Positions 1 through 8,716 are shown, counted from the first letter of the stretch. The stretch: DNA of 64,000 bases from Streptomyces sp. ISL-96 (GCF_018614035.1 NZ_JAGGPA010000032.1:42842-106841), one strand, 5' to 3'. Notes: a model not told the origin generated them from the letters alone. Numbers and translations are program-made.

Positions 1-93
1 GGCTTCAAGGAGCTCGCGGAGGGCGACAAGGTCCAGTTCGACATCACCCAGGGGCCCAAGGGGCCGCAGGCGGAGCGGGTCAACCGCACCTGA
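1..93 (+). CDS. Cold-shock domain protein, C-terminal fragment (runs off window)
   Basis: The first 30 codons are open in frame 1 and end at TGA 91-93. They read GFKELAEGDKVQFDITQGPK followed by GPQAERVNRT, the last beta strands of a CspA/Y-box fold. The match to the end of the complete cold-shock gene at 6816-7019 is close (GFRELQEGQKVNFDVTQGQK). The family is about 67 residues, so a little over half is missing upstream. Expected role: small cytoplasmic single-stranded nucleic acid binder acting as an RNA chaperone. The start and regulation lie outside the window. Confidence 0.9.
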   Translation, partial: GFKELAEGDKVQFDITQGPKGPQAERVNRT

Positions 94-106
94 GGCGCGA
101 CTCGTC

Positions 107-141
107 GCCCTGCCCCTGAAGCGTCGGCCCGGGGGCAGGGC
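107..141 (+). terminator. Hairpin terminator after the cold-shock gene
   Basis: A perfect 10-bp GC-rich stem (GCCCTGCCCC at 107-116, complement at 132-141) with a 15-nt loop lies 13 bp after the cold-shock stop codon. There is no U-tract, which is usual for Streptomyces terminators. Confidence 0.7.
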
Positions 142-398
142 CCGGGCGTGCCGGGTGCCGGACATGGCCTAGGGCCGTCCGGCATGGGGCAGACATAGAC
201 GGTGTGATCGAGGGGCCGAAGCCGCCGCAGTGGAATGGGACGCGCCACTGGCCGACGGGCCCGCCTGGTCGCCTGGTGCGGCTGACTGCCGGGATCGGCT
301 CAATTTCGCCGCATAGCGGACCGTGGCGGCGCGGATTATGCTCGCGCCCGATGGTGAGCGGCCCGGCACCGGCAGAAGAGTGCCCGATCGAGCGGACC
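142..398. other. Intergenic stretch with no supported gene
   Basis: No reading frame here has a family-like protein or a good ribosome binding site. A frame open from 323 runs into the DUF4383 gene, but its first 56 codons have no membrane-protein character and are upstream of the better start at 491. The only recognisable element is the promoter that follows. Confidence 0.5.
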
Positions 399-423
399 GG
401 CTAACCGCGAAAGTACTGGGTAC
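399..423 (+). promoter_or_regulatory. Putative SigB-type stress promoter
   Basis: GGCT (399-402), a 15-nt spacer, then GGGTAC (418-423) fits the Streptomyces SigB-group consensus GNNT-N14-16-GGGTAC/T. It lies 67 bp before the DUF4383 start. Two copies of AGTACTGGG (412-420 and about 24 bp downstream) overlap the site. The match is by eye only; short consensus sites occur by chance. Confidence 0.5.
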
Positions 424-490
424 ACGCTGCTCAGTACTGGGACCGATCGGGCGGCCCGATGGGCTGCCCTCAGGAGAAAGAAGTGCGGTA

Positions 491-925
491 ATGAGCGCTC
501 AGCACCGTACGGCATCGATCGCCCGGACCCCTGTGCAACAGGCAGCGCTGCTGGTCGGCGTCCTCGGCTTCATCCCCGGGATCACCACCGACTACGACAC
601 GATGAAATTCGCCGAGCACGGCTCCGGGGCCAAACTGCTCGGCGTCTTCCAGGTGTCGGTACTGCACAACATCGTGCACCTGCTGTTCGGCATCGCCGGT
701 GTGGCCATGGCCCGCGCCCCGCTCACCGCCCGTAACTTCCTCATCGGCGGTGGTGTCATCTACCTCGCGCTGTGGCTGTACGGCCTGTTCATCGACCACG
801 ACAGTTCGGCCAACTTCGTACCGCTCAACACGGCCGACAACTGGCTCCACTTCGCTCTGGGCCTGGCCATGATCGCCCTCGGCGTCCTGCTCACCCGCCG
901 CCCCCGAGCCGGCGCGGGCCGCTAA
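491..925 (+). CDS. DUF4383 family membrane protein
   Basis: 144 residues, start ATG 491 preceded by AGGAGAAAG. Four hydrophobic segments can be seen (roughly residues 14-32, 50-72, 82-98 and 116-135), with the family-like stretch GLFIDHDSSANFVPLNTADN between the last two. DUF4383 proteins are small integral membrane proteins of unknown function, common in actinobacteria and often in stress regulons. Its stop is only 11 bp before the YbdK-like ligase start, so the two are probably co-transcribed from the SigB-like promoter at 399-423. No function beyond membrane localisation is inferred. Confidence 0.85.
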   Translation: MSAQHRTASIARTPVQQAALLVGVLGFIPGITTDYDTMKFAEHGSGAKLLGVFQVSVLHNIVHLLFGIAGVAMARAPLTARNFLIGGGVIYLALWLYGLFIDHDSSANFVPLNTADNWLHFALGLAMIALGVLLTRRPRAGAGR

Positions 926-936
926 CCGGGGCCGGC

Positions 937-2031
937 GTGATAACTGTGGGAGTCGAGGAGGAGTACTTCCTTCTCGACCCGGATACGGGCCTGCCGGTGC
1001 CGCTGGCAGAAGAGGTACGCGGATCGTCCGCTCTGGAGCCGGCGGTGGACCGGCGGGAGGTCCAGAGTGAGCTGCTGCAGGCACAGGTCGAGATCGCCAC
1101 TCCGATCTGCAGCGAGCTCGAGGAGGTCGGCGGCCATCTGCTGCGCCTGCGCCACGCGGTCGGCGCCGCGGCCGAAGAGTTCGGATGCCGGCTCGCCCCC
1201 TGTGGGACGGCGCCGTTCCGGGAGGTGGCGCCGGTCCCGGTGACCCGGCACCCGCGCTATCTCGCCATGCAGGCCCAGGCTCCGCAACTCGTCGCGGAGC
1301 AGCTGGTCAACGGCATGCACGTACACGCTGCCGTGTCCGATCCGGAGATGGGCGTCGCTGTCCTGAACCGGATCAGGGTGTGGCTGCCCGTGCTGGTGGC
1401 CATGTCGGCGAATTCGCCGCTGTGGGACGGCCACGACACCGGGTTCTCCAGCTGGCGCACGGTGATCTTCGGCCGCTGGCCGGTCAGCGGGCCTCCGCCG
1501 CACTTCGCCGATCTGGCCGACCACGAGCGGCGGGTCCAGGGGCTGCTGGCCGCCGGGATCGTCAGCGACGCCGGTCAGATCTACTGGCAGGCCCGTCTGT
1601 CGGACAAGTACCCCACTGTCGAGGTGCGGTGCATGGACGTGCAGCTGAGGGCCGATGACGCCGTCATGTTCGCGGGCATCGTGCGCGCTCTGGTCGCGAC
1701 AGCCGTCAGCGACGAGAAGGCCGGCGTGCCGCTGACCGTGTGCGCGCCGGAACTGCTGCACGGCGCGAACTGGTATGCCGCACGTGACGGCATCAGCGGT
1801 TCGCTGGTGGACCCCGACGGCAAGCTGCGCAGCGCGGGCGATGTGCTCTGCCGGCTGATGGATCACATCGCACCCGCTCTGGAGGAATCCGGAGACGCAC
1901 GGGAGGTGTCCTCCCTGGTCCATCGGCTGTTGCGGCAGGGCACCGCCGCGGACCTGCAGCGCCGTGCTCTTGCCGAGGGCGGCGTGCGGGCAGTGACCGA
2001 CCTGGTCACGATGCAGGGGGCACCGCAGTAA
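937..2031 (+). CDS. Carboxylate-amine ligase, YbdK/GCS2 family
   Basis: 364 residues from GTG 937 (a second GTG at 946 is possible; the longer frame back to 772 would overlap the preceding gene and is rejected). It begins ITVGVEEEYFLLDPDTG, the family's ATP/metal-binding N-terminus, and continues with GMHVHAAV and a C-terminal region with YPTVEVRCMD. GCS2-family enzymes join a carboxylate (often glutamate) to an amine with ATP; E. coli YbdK is a weak glutamate-cysteine ligase, and the actinobacterial substrate is usually unknown. The length matches the family. It is likely an operon with the DUF4383 gene. The last 26 bp overlap the opposite-strand DUF2071 gene. Confidence 0.88.
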   Translation: MITVGVEEEYFLLDPDTGLPVPLAEEVRGSSALEPAVDRREVQSELLQAQVEIATPICSELEEVGGHLLRLRHAVGAAAEEFGCRLAPCGTAPFREVAPVPVTRHPRYLAMQAQAPQLVAEQLVNGMHVHAAVSDPEMGVAVLNRIRVWLPVLVAMSANSPLWDGHDTGFSSWRTVIFGRWPVSGPPPHFADLADHERRVQGLLAAGIVSDAGQIYWQARLSDKYPTVEVRCMDVQLRADDAVMFAGIVRALVATAVSDEKAGVPLTVCAPELLHGANWYAARDGISGSLVDPDGKLRSAGDVLCRLMDHIAPALEESGDAREVSSLVHRLLRQGTAADLQRRALAEGGVRAVTDLVTMQGAPQ

Positions 2032-2776
2032 CGGCGTGGGCGGTACGGGCTTCGCGCCGGCGTGGCCGGGAAACCCCGATGCGTACCGGCGTCACGCCCG
2101 GCGAAAAGTGCACCAGGGGTTCGCCGGCGGGTGCGGGCAGACCGACGGCCGTGGTCAGCGACTGCGCCAGGTTCTCCACCGTGCCGGTGTGAAGGGGCCA
2201 CGGCGCGTGCTCCACGGGCGTGTCCCAGATCAGGCCGGCGCGGCGCGTGAAAGCGTGCCACCGGGTGGTGAGCCACACATCGCGCTCCGAAGGCGCCGTG
2301 ACCGGTTCACCGCGCCGTACAGCCAGGTGGTACGAGGCTCCGCCGCCGTGACGCATGCCGGAGTAGAAGTACGTCCTGTCGTCGCGCCGCAGGGTCAGCG
2401 AGCCCGAGTGGTACGGCGCCCCCATGGCCCTCGCAGCCAGCATGGCCGCAGTGGACACCTCGATGGTCAGAAACCACAGCGCCTGACGCCCGCCGGGCCC
2501 TCGGACGTACGTGCGCAGATTCGTCTCCAGGAAGCTGCCGGCCGCGGGGACGGGAGGGGGCACACCTGCGGGGCGTACATCAGCCATCAGGAACGGGGAG
2601 AGGGTGACCCAGGCCGAATCGTCGTAGGTGTCTGCCGTCAGCCCTCCGGGAAGCAGCGCCTGAACGTCGGCGGGCCGGTAGCGCCAGTGCACGAACGCCT
2701 GGTTCAGCCAGGCGGCTCGCAGCACCAGCAGTCGAAGGTGCTGCTCCGCTTCGGCGGGCACCACGCACTCACCCAT
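2006..2776 (-). CDS. DUF2071 (YqjF-like) family protein
   Basis: 256 residues, ATG at 2776 with GGAGG four bases upstream. Recognisable family features are the N-terminal FVHWRYRPADVQALLPGGLT, then DDSAWVTLSPFLMADVR, FLETNLRTYVRGPGGRQALWF and a late PVEHAPWPLHTG segment. DUF2071 proteins have an acetoacetate-decarboxylase-like fold but no assigned reaction. It is convergent with the YbdK-like gene, overlapping it by 26 bp, and stands alone on its strand. No signal peptide or membrane segment is seen, so a cytoplasmic location is inferred. Confidence 0.85.
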   Translation of the reverse strand: MGECVVPAEAEQHLRLLVLRAAWLNQAFVHWRYRPADVQALLPGGLTADTYDDSAWVTLSPFLMADVRPAGVPPPVPAAGSFLETNLRTYVRGPGGRQALWFLTIEVSTAAMLAARAMGAPYHSGSLTLRRDDRTYFYSGMRHGGGASYHLAVRRGEPVTAPSERDVWLTTRWHAFTRRAGLIWDTPVEHAPWPLHTGTVENLAQSLTTAVGLPAPAGEPLVHFSPGVTPVRIGVSRPRRREARTAHAVTAVPPAS

Positions 2777-3044
2777 GCCTCCATCTTGCCCCTGGGAGGG
2801 GGCAGGCGTGCGGCTGTTGACGAGCGCCCCCAGCGAACCGCGCACCGGATGCGATCACGGCTCTGTTGGGGTGCTATGAGGGAAGCAGACCTCGGAACTT
2901 GGCTGCCGAGTTGCTTCCCGCCGCGCGAGACGCGGGCGAATTCCACAGGGCTTCGAGGCGTTTTCCCAGCCCTCTACCTGACCAGCCCCGCCGGGCGCCG
3001 GTCAGGGTTGTCGGTGCACTGCCGCGAAGAGGAGGTGGTTGGTG

Positions 3045-4382
3045 ATGCGAGTAGCAGTCGTCGGACAGGGTTACGTCGGACTGACGGGTGCCGTCGCGCT
3101 GGCCCTGCAGGGGCACAGCGTCACAGGCGTCGAGCAGGACCAGGGCCGGCTGTGCATGCTGAACGCCGGCCAGGCGCCGGTGTTCGAGCCGGGCCTGCCC
3201 CAGCAGCTGGCTGCCGCGCTGGCCACCGGCAGGCTGCGGTTCGTAGGAGGGCTGGCGGAGAGCCACTGGCGGACGCCCTTCGACATCGTGCTGATCACCG
3301 TGGGTACGCCGCCCGGACCCGACGGGGCCGCGGACCTGTCCCAGGTGAGCGCCGTGCTGGAGGAGATCAGGAATCTGCTGCCCGTACCCCGGGTGGTGCT
3401 CAAGTCCACCGTGCCGCCCGGCACCAGCAGCAGACTGGCCGACGCGCACCCCTGGCTGCGCGAGCGTTACGCGTACAACCCCGAGTTCCTCAATCAGGGC
3501 AGCGCCCTGGAGGACTGGGCCGTCCCCGCACGGGTCGTCGCCGGCACCTGGAGTGACGACAGCCTGCGGGCGCTGCGTGAGCTGTACGCCGGTGTGGCCA
3601 GTCCATGGGTGGCCACGACCCCCACCAGCGCCGAGATGATCAAGTATGCGAGCAACACCTTCCTCGCCATGAAGATCAGCTTCTCGAACGAGATCGCCCG
3701 GATGTGCTGCGGGCCCGACGTCGACGTCGACCGCGTCCTGCAGGGCGTCGGTTACGACCCCCGCATCGGACACGCCTTTCTCCAGCCCGGCCTGGGCTAC
3801 GGCGACTCCTGCCTGCCGAAGGACACGGCCGCCCTGGCCCACTGGGCGAGCAGTGTGGGTATACCGGCTCCCCTCCTGCAAGCGACGATCGCCGTCAACG
3901 AGGCGCAGGCGGGCCTGGCCCTGCAGATTCTGCGCACCGAACTCGGCGTTGCCCTGCGTGACGCGACGGTCGCCGTGCTCGGCGTGCGCTACGAGCCCTG
4001 GAGCGACGATCTGAGGGCCGCTCCCAGCCGCAGCGTCGTCCCGGCGATTCTGGGTGAAGCGGCGCATGTACGGGTCTGGGATCCGGCCACCGACGCGGCG
4101 GCCGTCGCCGGGCTCTTCCCGGCCGCGGACACCGTCGCCGAACTGCCCGACGCGCTCAGCGGCGCACACGCGGTGGTCCTGCTCACCGAATGGCCGCAGG
4201 CCATCGAGGCGGACTGGCAGCAGCTGTCCTCGCGACTCGCCGAGCCGCGCCTGCTCATCGACGGCAAGAACTGCCTGCCTCCGGAGCGGATGGCCGGCCT
4301 CCCCATCCGGTACCGGAGTATCGGCACCAGGATCCCCACTCCGGCGCCGACCGCGACCGCCGAGCCGCAACTGGAGGCGTGA
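3045..4382 (+). CDS. UDP-glucose/GDP-mannose dehydrogenase family protein
   Basis: 445 residues. GGAGG at 3031-3035 serves either GTG 3042 or ATG 3045; the ATG begins MRVAVVGQGYVGLTGAVALA, the Rossmann NAD-binding motif. The catalytic cysteine is Cys256 in GYGDSCLPKD, and SEMIKYASNTFLAMKISFSNE is the central helix of the family. The C-terminal third (LGVRYEPWSDDLRAAPSR) is the UDP-binding domain. Family members oxidise a nucleotide sugar twice to the uronic acid, feeding capsule, exopolysaccharide or antibiotic sugars. No glycan genes adjoin it, so the exact nucleotide sugar is open. Confidence 0.9.
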   Translation: MRVAVVGQGYVGLTGAVALALQGHSVTGVEQDQGRLCMLNAGQAPVFEPGLPQQLAAALATGRLRFVGGLAESHWRTPFDIVLITVGTPPGPDGAADLSQVSAVLEEIRNLLPVPRVVLKSTVPPGTSSRLADAHPWLRERYAYNPEFLNQGSALEDWAVPARVVAGTWSDDSLRALRELYAGVASPWVATTPTSAEMIKYASNTFLAMKISFSNEIARMCCGPDVDVDRVLQGVGYDPRIGHAFLQPGLGYGDSCLPKDTAALAHWASSVGIPAPLLQATIAVNEAQAGLALQILRTELGVALRDATVAVLGVRYEPWSDDLRAAPSRSVVPAILGEAAHVRVWDPATDAAAVAGLFPAADTVAELPDALSGAHAVVLLTEWPQAIEADWQQLSSRLAEPRLLIDGKNCLPPERMAGLPIRYRSIGTRIPTPAPTATAEPQLEA

Positions 4383-4493
4383 GGCGACGGCGCGGGCGTA
4401 ACTGCACCGACCTGAGACGTTTCGGGCAATAACATCCCTTATCGAATAGGGCGTGGACCGCTCCATGACTCCGACGATGAGGAGAGCGTTCAG

Positions 4494-6134
4494 GTGAAGC
4501 AGTCACCTGCCCAGGACTGGGGCCCGGAACCGTCGGCGTGGGCACCCATGCGCCGACCGGTGTTCCGGGCCCTGTGGATCGCCCAACTGGCGGCCAATAT
4601 GGGCACCTGGATGCAGACCGTCGGAGCCCAGTGGCTGATGGGCGACCTCGGCGGCGGCGCCTTCGAGGTCGCCCTGGTGCAGACGGCCACCACACTGCCG
4701 GTCTTCCTGCTGGTGGTGCCCGCAGGGGCGCTGGGGGACATCCTCGACCAGCGAAGACTGCTGCTCGGCGGGCAGTTTCTGATGTTCCTCGGCGCGGCAG
4801 GGCTGGCCGGCGTGACGGCGGCCGGTGCCGCGACCCAGGGGCTGCTCCTCGGGCTGACCGCGCTGATGGGCGTGGGCGAGGCGTTCTGCATCTCCTCCTT
4901 CCAGGCCATCCAGCCCGAGCTGGTCAGCCGTGAGGAGATCCCGCAGGCCGCCCTCCTCAACAGTGCGAACGGCAATGTCGCGCGGGCCGCGGGGCCCGCT
5001 CTCGGCGGCGCGATGATCGCCGCCACGGGCCCCGAGGCCACGTTCGCCCTCAACGCGCTGTCCTTCCTCGGCGTGCTCGTGGTGCTGTACACCTGGAAGC
5101 GCCCGGCGACCCACCGGCCGCTCGGCTCGGAGCACATCCGTGATGCCATCCGGGCGGGCGCCCGGTACGTCCGCAGCGCGCCGCTGTTCGGAGCGGTCAT
5201 CGGCCGCTCGGGCCTCTTCATGATCTTCGCCGGAGGTCTGTGGGCACTGCTCCCGACGATTGCCAGGGGGCCGCTCGGTCTCGACGCCGGCGGCTACGGG
5301 CTGCTGCTCGCCAGCGTGGGGCTCGGGGCCGTCCTGGGGGCGCTTGTGCTTCCGTCGGTCCGGGCGCATCTGCAGACGAACGCCCTGGTGACGGGCGCCA
5401 TGGTGATCTACGCGGCGATGATGGCGGCGATCGGCCTGGTGCCGTCCGCGCTCGGCGTCGCCGCCGCTCTGATCGTGTCCGGCCTGGCGTGGGTGGCGGT
5501 CCTGTCGACGCTCTCCGCCTCCGCTCAGGTGCTGTTGCCCGCGTGGGCGCGGACCCGCGGTCTCGCCTACTACCAGCTGGTCTTCATGGGCGGCCAGGCG
5601 ATCGGCGGTGTGGGATGGGGCATGGTCGCTGACTGGCTGGGCGTGGGCACCGCGTTCGTGGTGTCGGGCATCGGCCTGCTGGTGACCACGCTGCTGAGCA
5701 TGCGGCCGCTTCCGATGCCGTCCGGCCCGGTCGACGTGGGACCGGCCCAGGTCTGGGCGGATGTGCCCGACGTCGCGATGCCGGGACGGGACACGGGCCC
5801 GGTTCTGGTCACTGTCGAGTGGCGGGTGGACCCGGAGAACGCCGAGGCGTTCATCGAGGCGATGCGCGACGTGGGCAAGTCGCGCCGGCGTACGGGCGCG
5901 TCCATGTGGGGGCTCTTCGAGGACATGGCGGATCCGACGCTCTTCCTGGAGACGTTCACCGTCGGTTCGGAGCGGGAGCACTTGCGCCTGATCATGGAGC
6001 GCGGGAACAAGTGGGACCAGCAGCTGGAGGCCCGGGCCATGGCGCTGACCCGTCCCGGCTCCAAGCCGTACGTACGCCACATGATCTGGGCGTACGCCTC
6101 CGGCCGCGACGAGGAGCTGTCCTCCTTGCCCTGA
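4494..6134 (+). CDS. MFS transporter, MFS_3/EntS-like, with C-terminal ABM-like domain
   Basis: 546 residues from GTG 4494, with GAGGAGAG 5-12 bases upstream. About the first 410 residues are a 12-helix major facilitator: FRALWIAQLAANMGTWMQTVG is the typical start of the enterobactin-exporter-like group, and DILDQRR is the loop 2-3 motif. The last ~110 residues (from VLVTVEWRVDPENAEAFIEAM) are a cytosolic domain resembling the antibiotic-biosynthesis monooxygenase fold, as is usual in this group. Likely an exporter of a small organic molecule; the substrate is not indicated. It stands alone downstream of the sugar dehydrogenase. Confidence 0.87.
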   Translation: MKQSPAQDWGPEPSAWAPMRRPVFRALWIAQLAANMGTWMQTVGAQWLMGDLGGGAFEVALVQTATTLPVFLLVVPAGALGDILDQRRLLLGGQFLMFLGAAGLAGVTAAGAATQGLLLGLTALMGVGEAFCISSFQAIQPELVSREEIPQAALLNSANGNVARAAGPALGGAMIAATGPEATFALNALSFLGVLVVLYTWKRPATHRPLGSEHIRDAIRAGARYVRSAPLFGAVIGRSGLFMIFAGGLWALLPTIARGPLGLDAGGYGLLLASVGLGAVLGALVLPSVRAHLQTNALVTGAMVIYAAMMAAIGLVPSALGVAAALIVSGLAWVAVLSTLSASAQVLLPAWARTRGLAYYQLVFMGGQAIGGVGWGMVADWLGVGTAFVVSGIGLLVTTLLSMRPLPMPSGPVDVGPAQVWADVPDVAMPGRDTGPVLVTVEWRVDPENAEAFIEAMRDVGKSRRRTGASMWGLFEDMADPTLFLETFTVGSEREHLRLIMERGNKWDQQLEARAMALTRPGSKPYVRHMIWAYASGRDEELSSLP

Positions 6135-6177
6135 GCGGGGCGCCGGGCCTCCACGCCAATATCTGTCGTGACGATGG

Positions 6178-6206
6178 TAGACATCCGGGTTCTCGGTGAT
6201 TAGAGT
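6178..6206 (+). promoter_or_regulatory. Housekeeping-type promoter for a putative ncRNA
   Basis: TAGACA (6178-6183), 17-bp spacer, TAGAGT (6201-6206): a good Streptomyces SigA/HrdB-like promoter. No reading frame with a ribosome binding site follows; transcription would start near 6213 and run into the hairpin at 6492-6518. Confidence 0.6.
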
Positions 6207-6212
6207 TTCTGA

Positions 6213-6520
6213 CGTAGCCAACGGAGTCAGCACAGCGCGGCAGAGACGACCGTGCAGCGGTGCAACGGCACCGCGTGAAGGACAGTGAACCGGAATTGAT
6301 CAGCAAGGGAGGAGCAGACGCCATCAGGATCACTTGAGTGAGGAACCAGGTCGCTCAGGTACCGCAGACCCCGGATTGGAAGGTGGTCCCCGGTTAGGCA
6401 TCCAAGAACCCCGCATCTCCGGCCTCCCCGGCGGACATGCGGAAAAACAGCAGTCGGCGCCAAGCGCCGATAGATGGTGTTGAACCCCTAAGGCCCCGGT
6501 GCCGGACGCACCGGGGCCCC
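6213..6520 (+). ncRNA. Putative ~300-nt structured non-coding RNA
   Basis: A well-formed promoter (6178-6206) and a perfect terminator hairpin (6492-6518) bracket about 300 nt without a credible ORF. The stretch is less GC-rich than the genes around it. It contains internal hairpins: GCGGTGC-AACG-GCACCGC (6257-6274), CCGCAT pairing with ATGCGG around 6414-6442, and CGGCGC-CAA-GCGCCG (6455-6469). The size and position suit a stable small RNA. A 6S-like RNA of the Ms1/scr3559 type is one possibility on length alone; I cannot confirm it from sequence memory. It is not tmRNA or RNase P RNA as I know them. Confidence 0.5.
6492..6518 (+). terminator. Strong hairpin terminator of the putative ncRNA
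   Basis: GGCCCCGGTGC (6492-6502), 5-nt loop, GCACCGGGGCC (6508-6518): a perfect 11-bp stem followed by CCTCC rather than a U-tract. Confidence 0.75.
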
Positions 6521-6767
6521 TCCATGCGCCCGAGCGAATATCTGCGGCCGTCGGCACAGAAAATGGTGCGATATGAAACGAAGGTTTTAGGGATTCCGGG
6601 CGAAATGATATTACTTGCCGCCCTCCCGTGCCCAAGTCGTGCTACGGTAAATATCAGTTGCAGTTGTGGTTCCCAAAGACTTCAAGTGCTCTTGTCGGCG
6701 TTCGCGTCGACGGGTGCACTTTTGTATTTCCGGTGCTTTTTCCGGAGGGGCGATCATCGCGCGACAC

Positions 6768-6790
6768 CGGGTCCGCACAGTGCGGACCCG
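6768..6790 (+). promoter_or_regulatory. 5' UTR hairpin of the cold-shock gene
   Basis: CGGGTCCGCA-CAG-TGCGGACCCG forms a perfect 10-bp stem in the leader, ending 12 bp before the ribosome binding site. Long structured leaders are typical of cold-shock mRNAs and can control translation with temperature; that role is inferred here. Confidence 0.5.
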
Positions 6791-6815
6791 GGCACTGCCC
6801 CGAAGGAGATATGAC

Positions 6816-7019
6816 ATGGCTACTGGCACCGTGAAGTGGTTCAACGCGGAAAAGGGTTTCGGCTTCATCGAGCAGGAGGGCGGCGGCGCTGACGTCTTCG
6901 CTCACTACTCGAACATCGCCGCCCAGGGCTTCCGCGAGCTGCAGGAGGGCCAGAAGGTGAACTTCGACGTCACGCAGGGCCAGAAGGGCCCGCAGGCCGA
7001 GAACATCGTTCCCGCCTGA
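6816..7019 (+). CDS. Cold-shock protein (CspA family)
   Basis: 67 residues, ATG 6816 with AAGGAGAT just upstream. MATGTVKWFNAEKGFGFIEQ carries RNP1 (KGFGFI), and DVFAHYSNI is RNP2, the aromatic nucleic-acid-binding surface of a single cold-shock domain. The length is exactly the family's. It is preceded by a long leader with a hairpin and followed by a 16-bp-stem terminator, so it is monocistronic. Cytoplasmic RNA/ssDNA chaperone. It is a paralogue of the partial gene at the window's left end. Confidence 0.95.
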   Translation: MATGTVKWFNAEKGFGFIEQEGGGADVFAHYSNIAAQGFRELQEGQKVNFDVTQGQKGPQAENIVPA

Positions 7020-7037
7020 CGCTGAAGCGTAGGGCGT

Positions 7038-7073
7038 AGCTGGGACCCGCACCTTGGGGTGCGGGTCCCAGCT
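7038..7073 (+). terminator. Terminator of the cold-shock gene
   Basis: A perfect 16-bp stem (AGCTGGGACCCGCACC at 7038-7053, complement at 7058-7073) with loop TTGG, then CGCTGCATTTT. It starts 18 bp after the stop codon. Confidence 0.9.
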
Positions 7074-7236
7074 CGCTGCATTTTGAGGGCGTATTGCCGT
7101 GGCCGATTACCGGCGGTCCTGCTTCATTTCGTATTTTCTTGGCTCGCCGTGCCGCACAAGCCTCAGTTTTTCGTCCTTCATGCCGTCCGTGAGGACGTCA
7201 ACCATCTCCGGCTCTCTTCAACCTTGCTGAGGCATT

Positions 7237-7545
7237 ATGCGCTGCGTCATCGCCCGTTTCCCCTTCGACCTGATCAAGAGCGACGTGCAGGAGTCGATGA
7301 AGGGCATCAAGCCCGAACCCGTCACCGGCGAGTCCGTGATCATCGGCCGTCGTCACTACCCCGTCAAGCAGGTGGGCGAAGTGATCACCGGACAGGACCG
7401 CCGCGACTTCAGTGCCAGTGAAGTGACCAGGGCGCTGACCCGCCTGGGCTTCACCTGCCGCGCCGTACCCACACCGGCCGTGCCCCCTGTCCTGACCCCG
7501 CTCGAGACCGCGTCGGCACTGCTCGGAGCGCCGGAACGCGTCTGA
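7237..7545 (+). CDS. SCO5918-family small protein
   Basis: 102 residues, ATG 7237 with TGAGG upstream. MRCVIARFPFDLIKSDVQES, followed by VTGESVIIGRRHYPVKQVGE, is the conserved core of a small actinobacterial family that I associate with S. coelicolor SCO5918. In that genome it sits near a cold-shock gene and a DEAD-box helicase, so its place just after a cold-shock gene here fits. No catalytic motif is visible and the function is unknown. The last 30 residues look poorly ordered. Confidence 0.75.
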   Translation: MRCVIARFPFDLIKSDVQESMKGIKPEPVTGESVIIGRRHYPVKQVGEVITGQDRRDFSASEVTRALTRLGFTCRAVPTPAVPPVLTPLETASALLGAPERV

Positions 7546-7565
7546 GGCCGGACAGCGAAGCGGGC

Positions 7566-8525
7566 TCAGCGCGCGACGTACACGATCCACATCTGACCGG
7601 CGGCGAACGTCATGGGCTTGCCGTCCGGGGTCGTGAACGCGGTCCGGGACTCGGCGGCGTCCCTTGCCCATTCGGCGTCGTACGCCTTGCCTTCGCGCAG
7701 AACGGTCGCGGATCCCGAGCCGACGGTCTCGGTGAACGGTGACGCATGGCCCGACCGGTCCCTGAACTGCGACGGGCGCACGGTGACCTCCTGCATGACG
7801 ACCGTGGCGGCGGCCAGCCGTCCCCCGTCGGCCGTACGGGCAGGTGCGCCGTCCATCTCCACCAGCCATCGCTTCTGGTCCGCCGACCACGTGAAGGCGA
7901 AGTGCGCCGCCGGATAGCGAACCGTCTGCTCGCTGACGGGCTTGCCACCGGCCGGCGCCGCTGCGAAGCGCATCCCGATGTCCTCGGCGGCGTTCGAGCC
8001 GGAGCCCCGGTGCGGTATGTTCCCGGGCCGCAGATACAGGTTGTACGGCGCCTGCCGGTCATTGCTGCGGAAAAACGCGTCCGGGTCCTTCGAGGGGGGC
8101 AGCGGATTCAGCGGCGCCGCCTCGATGAGCGGCGTGAGCCTGCTCTGCGCGCCGGAGTAGGCGAGCGTGGGCCGGTCGAACTGGCGCAGTAGCTCCAGGT
8201 CCGTCTCGCGGGCGCTGCGCACCGGGCCGACGACGGGTGGCACAGCGGACGAATAAACGGCGAGTATGCGGCTGAGGCCGGCCTCCACCTGCTCCACGTA
8301 GACGATGTCCGCCTTGTCCAGCCCCGTCGGCGGCCGGGCCGGCACGACGTTGTCGATCTTCACCGCGAGGACGCGGGCACTGGACGAGACCCGGTTGTCC
8401 GGCGGGGGAGTGGTCTGCTGCCCGCCGCCTGCGATTCCTCCCCCGCCTGCGCACGCCGTCACGAGGAGCAGTGCCAGCGTGGCGAGTGAGGCTGCGGCTG
8501 ATCTCTTGGCGCCGGCTGCGTGCAT
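7566..8525 (-). CDS. DUF3048 domain lipoprotein
   Basis: 319 residues from ATG 8525 (GGAAGGG about 10 bp upstream; an in-frame ATG at 8561 has a weaker context). The N-terminus is a lipoprotein signal: basic AGAKR, a hydrophobic run, then LLLVTACAGGG with the lipobox Cys. The mature part has DUF3048 (YerB-like) features: VLAVKIDNVVPARPPTGLDKAD near the start and VGPVRSARETDLELL. The family is extracellular and membrane-anchored, of unknown function. It faces the downstream SpoIIE-type phosphatase gene divergently, sharing a ~190-bp intergenic region. Confidence 0.85.
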   Translation of the reverse strand: MHAAGAKRSAAASLATLALLLVTACAGGGGIAGGGQQTTPPPDNRVSSSARVLAVKIDNVVPARPPTGLDKADIVYVEQVEAGLSRILAVYSSAVPPVVGPVRSARETDLELLRQFDRPTLAYSGAQSRLTPLIEAAPLNPLPPSKDPDAFFRSNDRQAPYNLYLRPGNIPHRGSGSNAAEDIGMRFAAAPAGGKPVSEQTVRYPAAHFAFTWSADQKRWLVEMDGAPARTADGGRLAAATVVMQEVTVRPSQFRDRSGHASPFTETVGSGSATVLREGKAYDAEWARDAAESRTAFTTPDGKPMTFAAGQMWIVYVAR

Positions 8526-8716
8526 GGCTGCCACCCTTCCGAGTCGTTCCACATCAATCATCACGCCATCTCGGCACTGGCCTGTCATGCACCCGTAACA
8601 CTCTGGTGTGGAAGGTCGCAACAGTAGGCCCTTACCTCGAGCAGGGCAGGGGATGCGGGCCCATCGTGGGTAGAGAGACGATGGGAGATAACGGCGGCGG
8701 GCGGAAGGAGCCCGGG

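Noticed and set aside
2036..3556. 506-codon open frame on the plus strand
   Set aside because: Lies antisense to the DUF2071 gene and in another frame of the UDP-sugar dehydrogenase; Arg/Gly/Pro-rich translation typical of a high-GC shadow frame.
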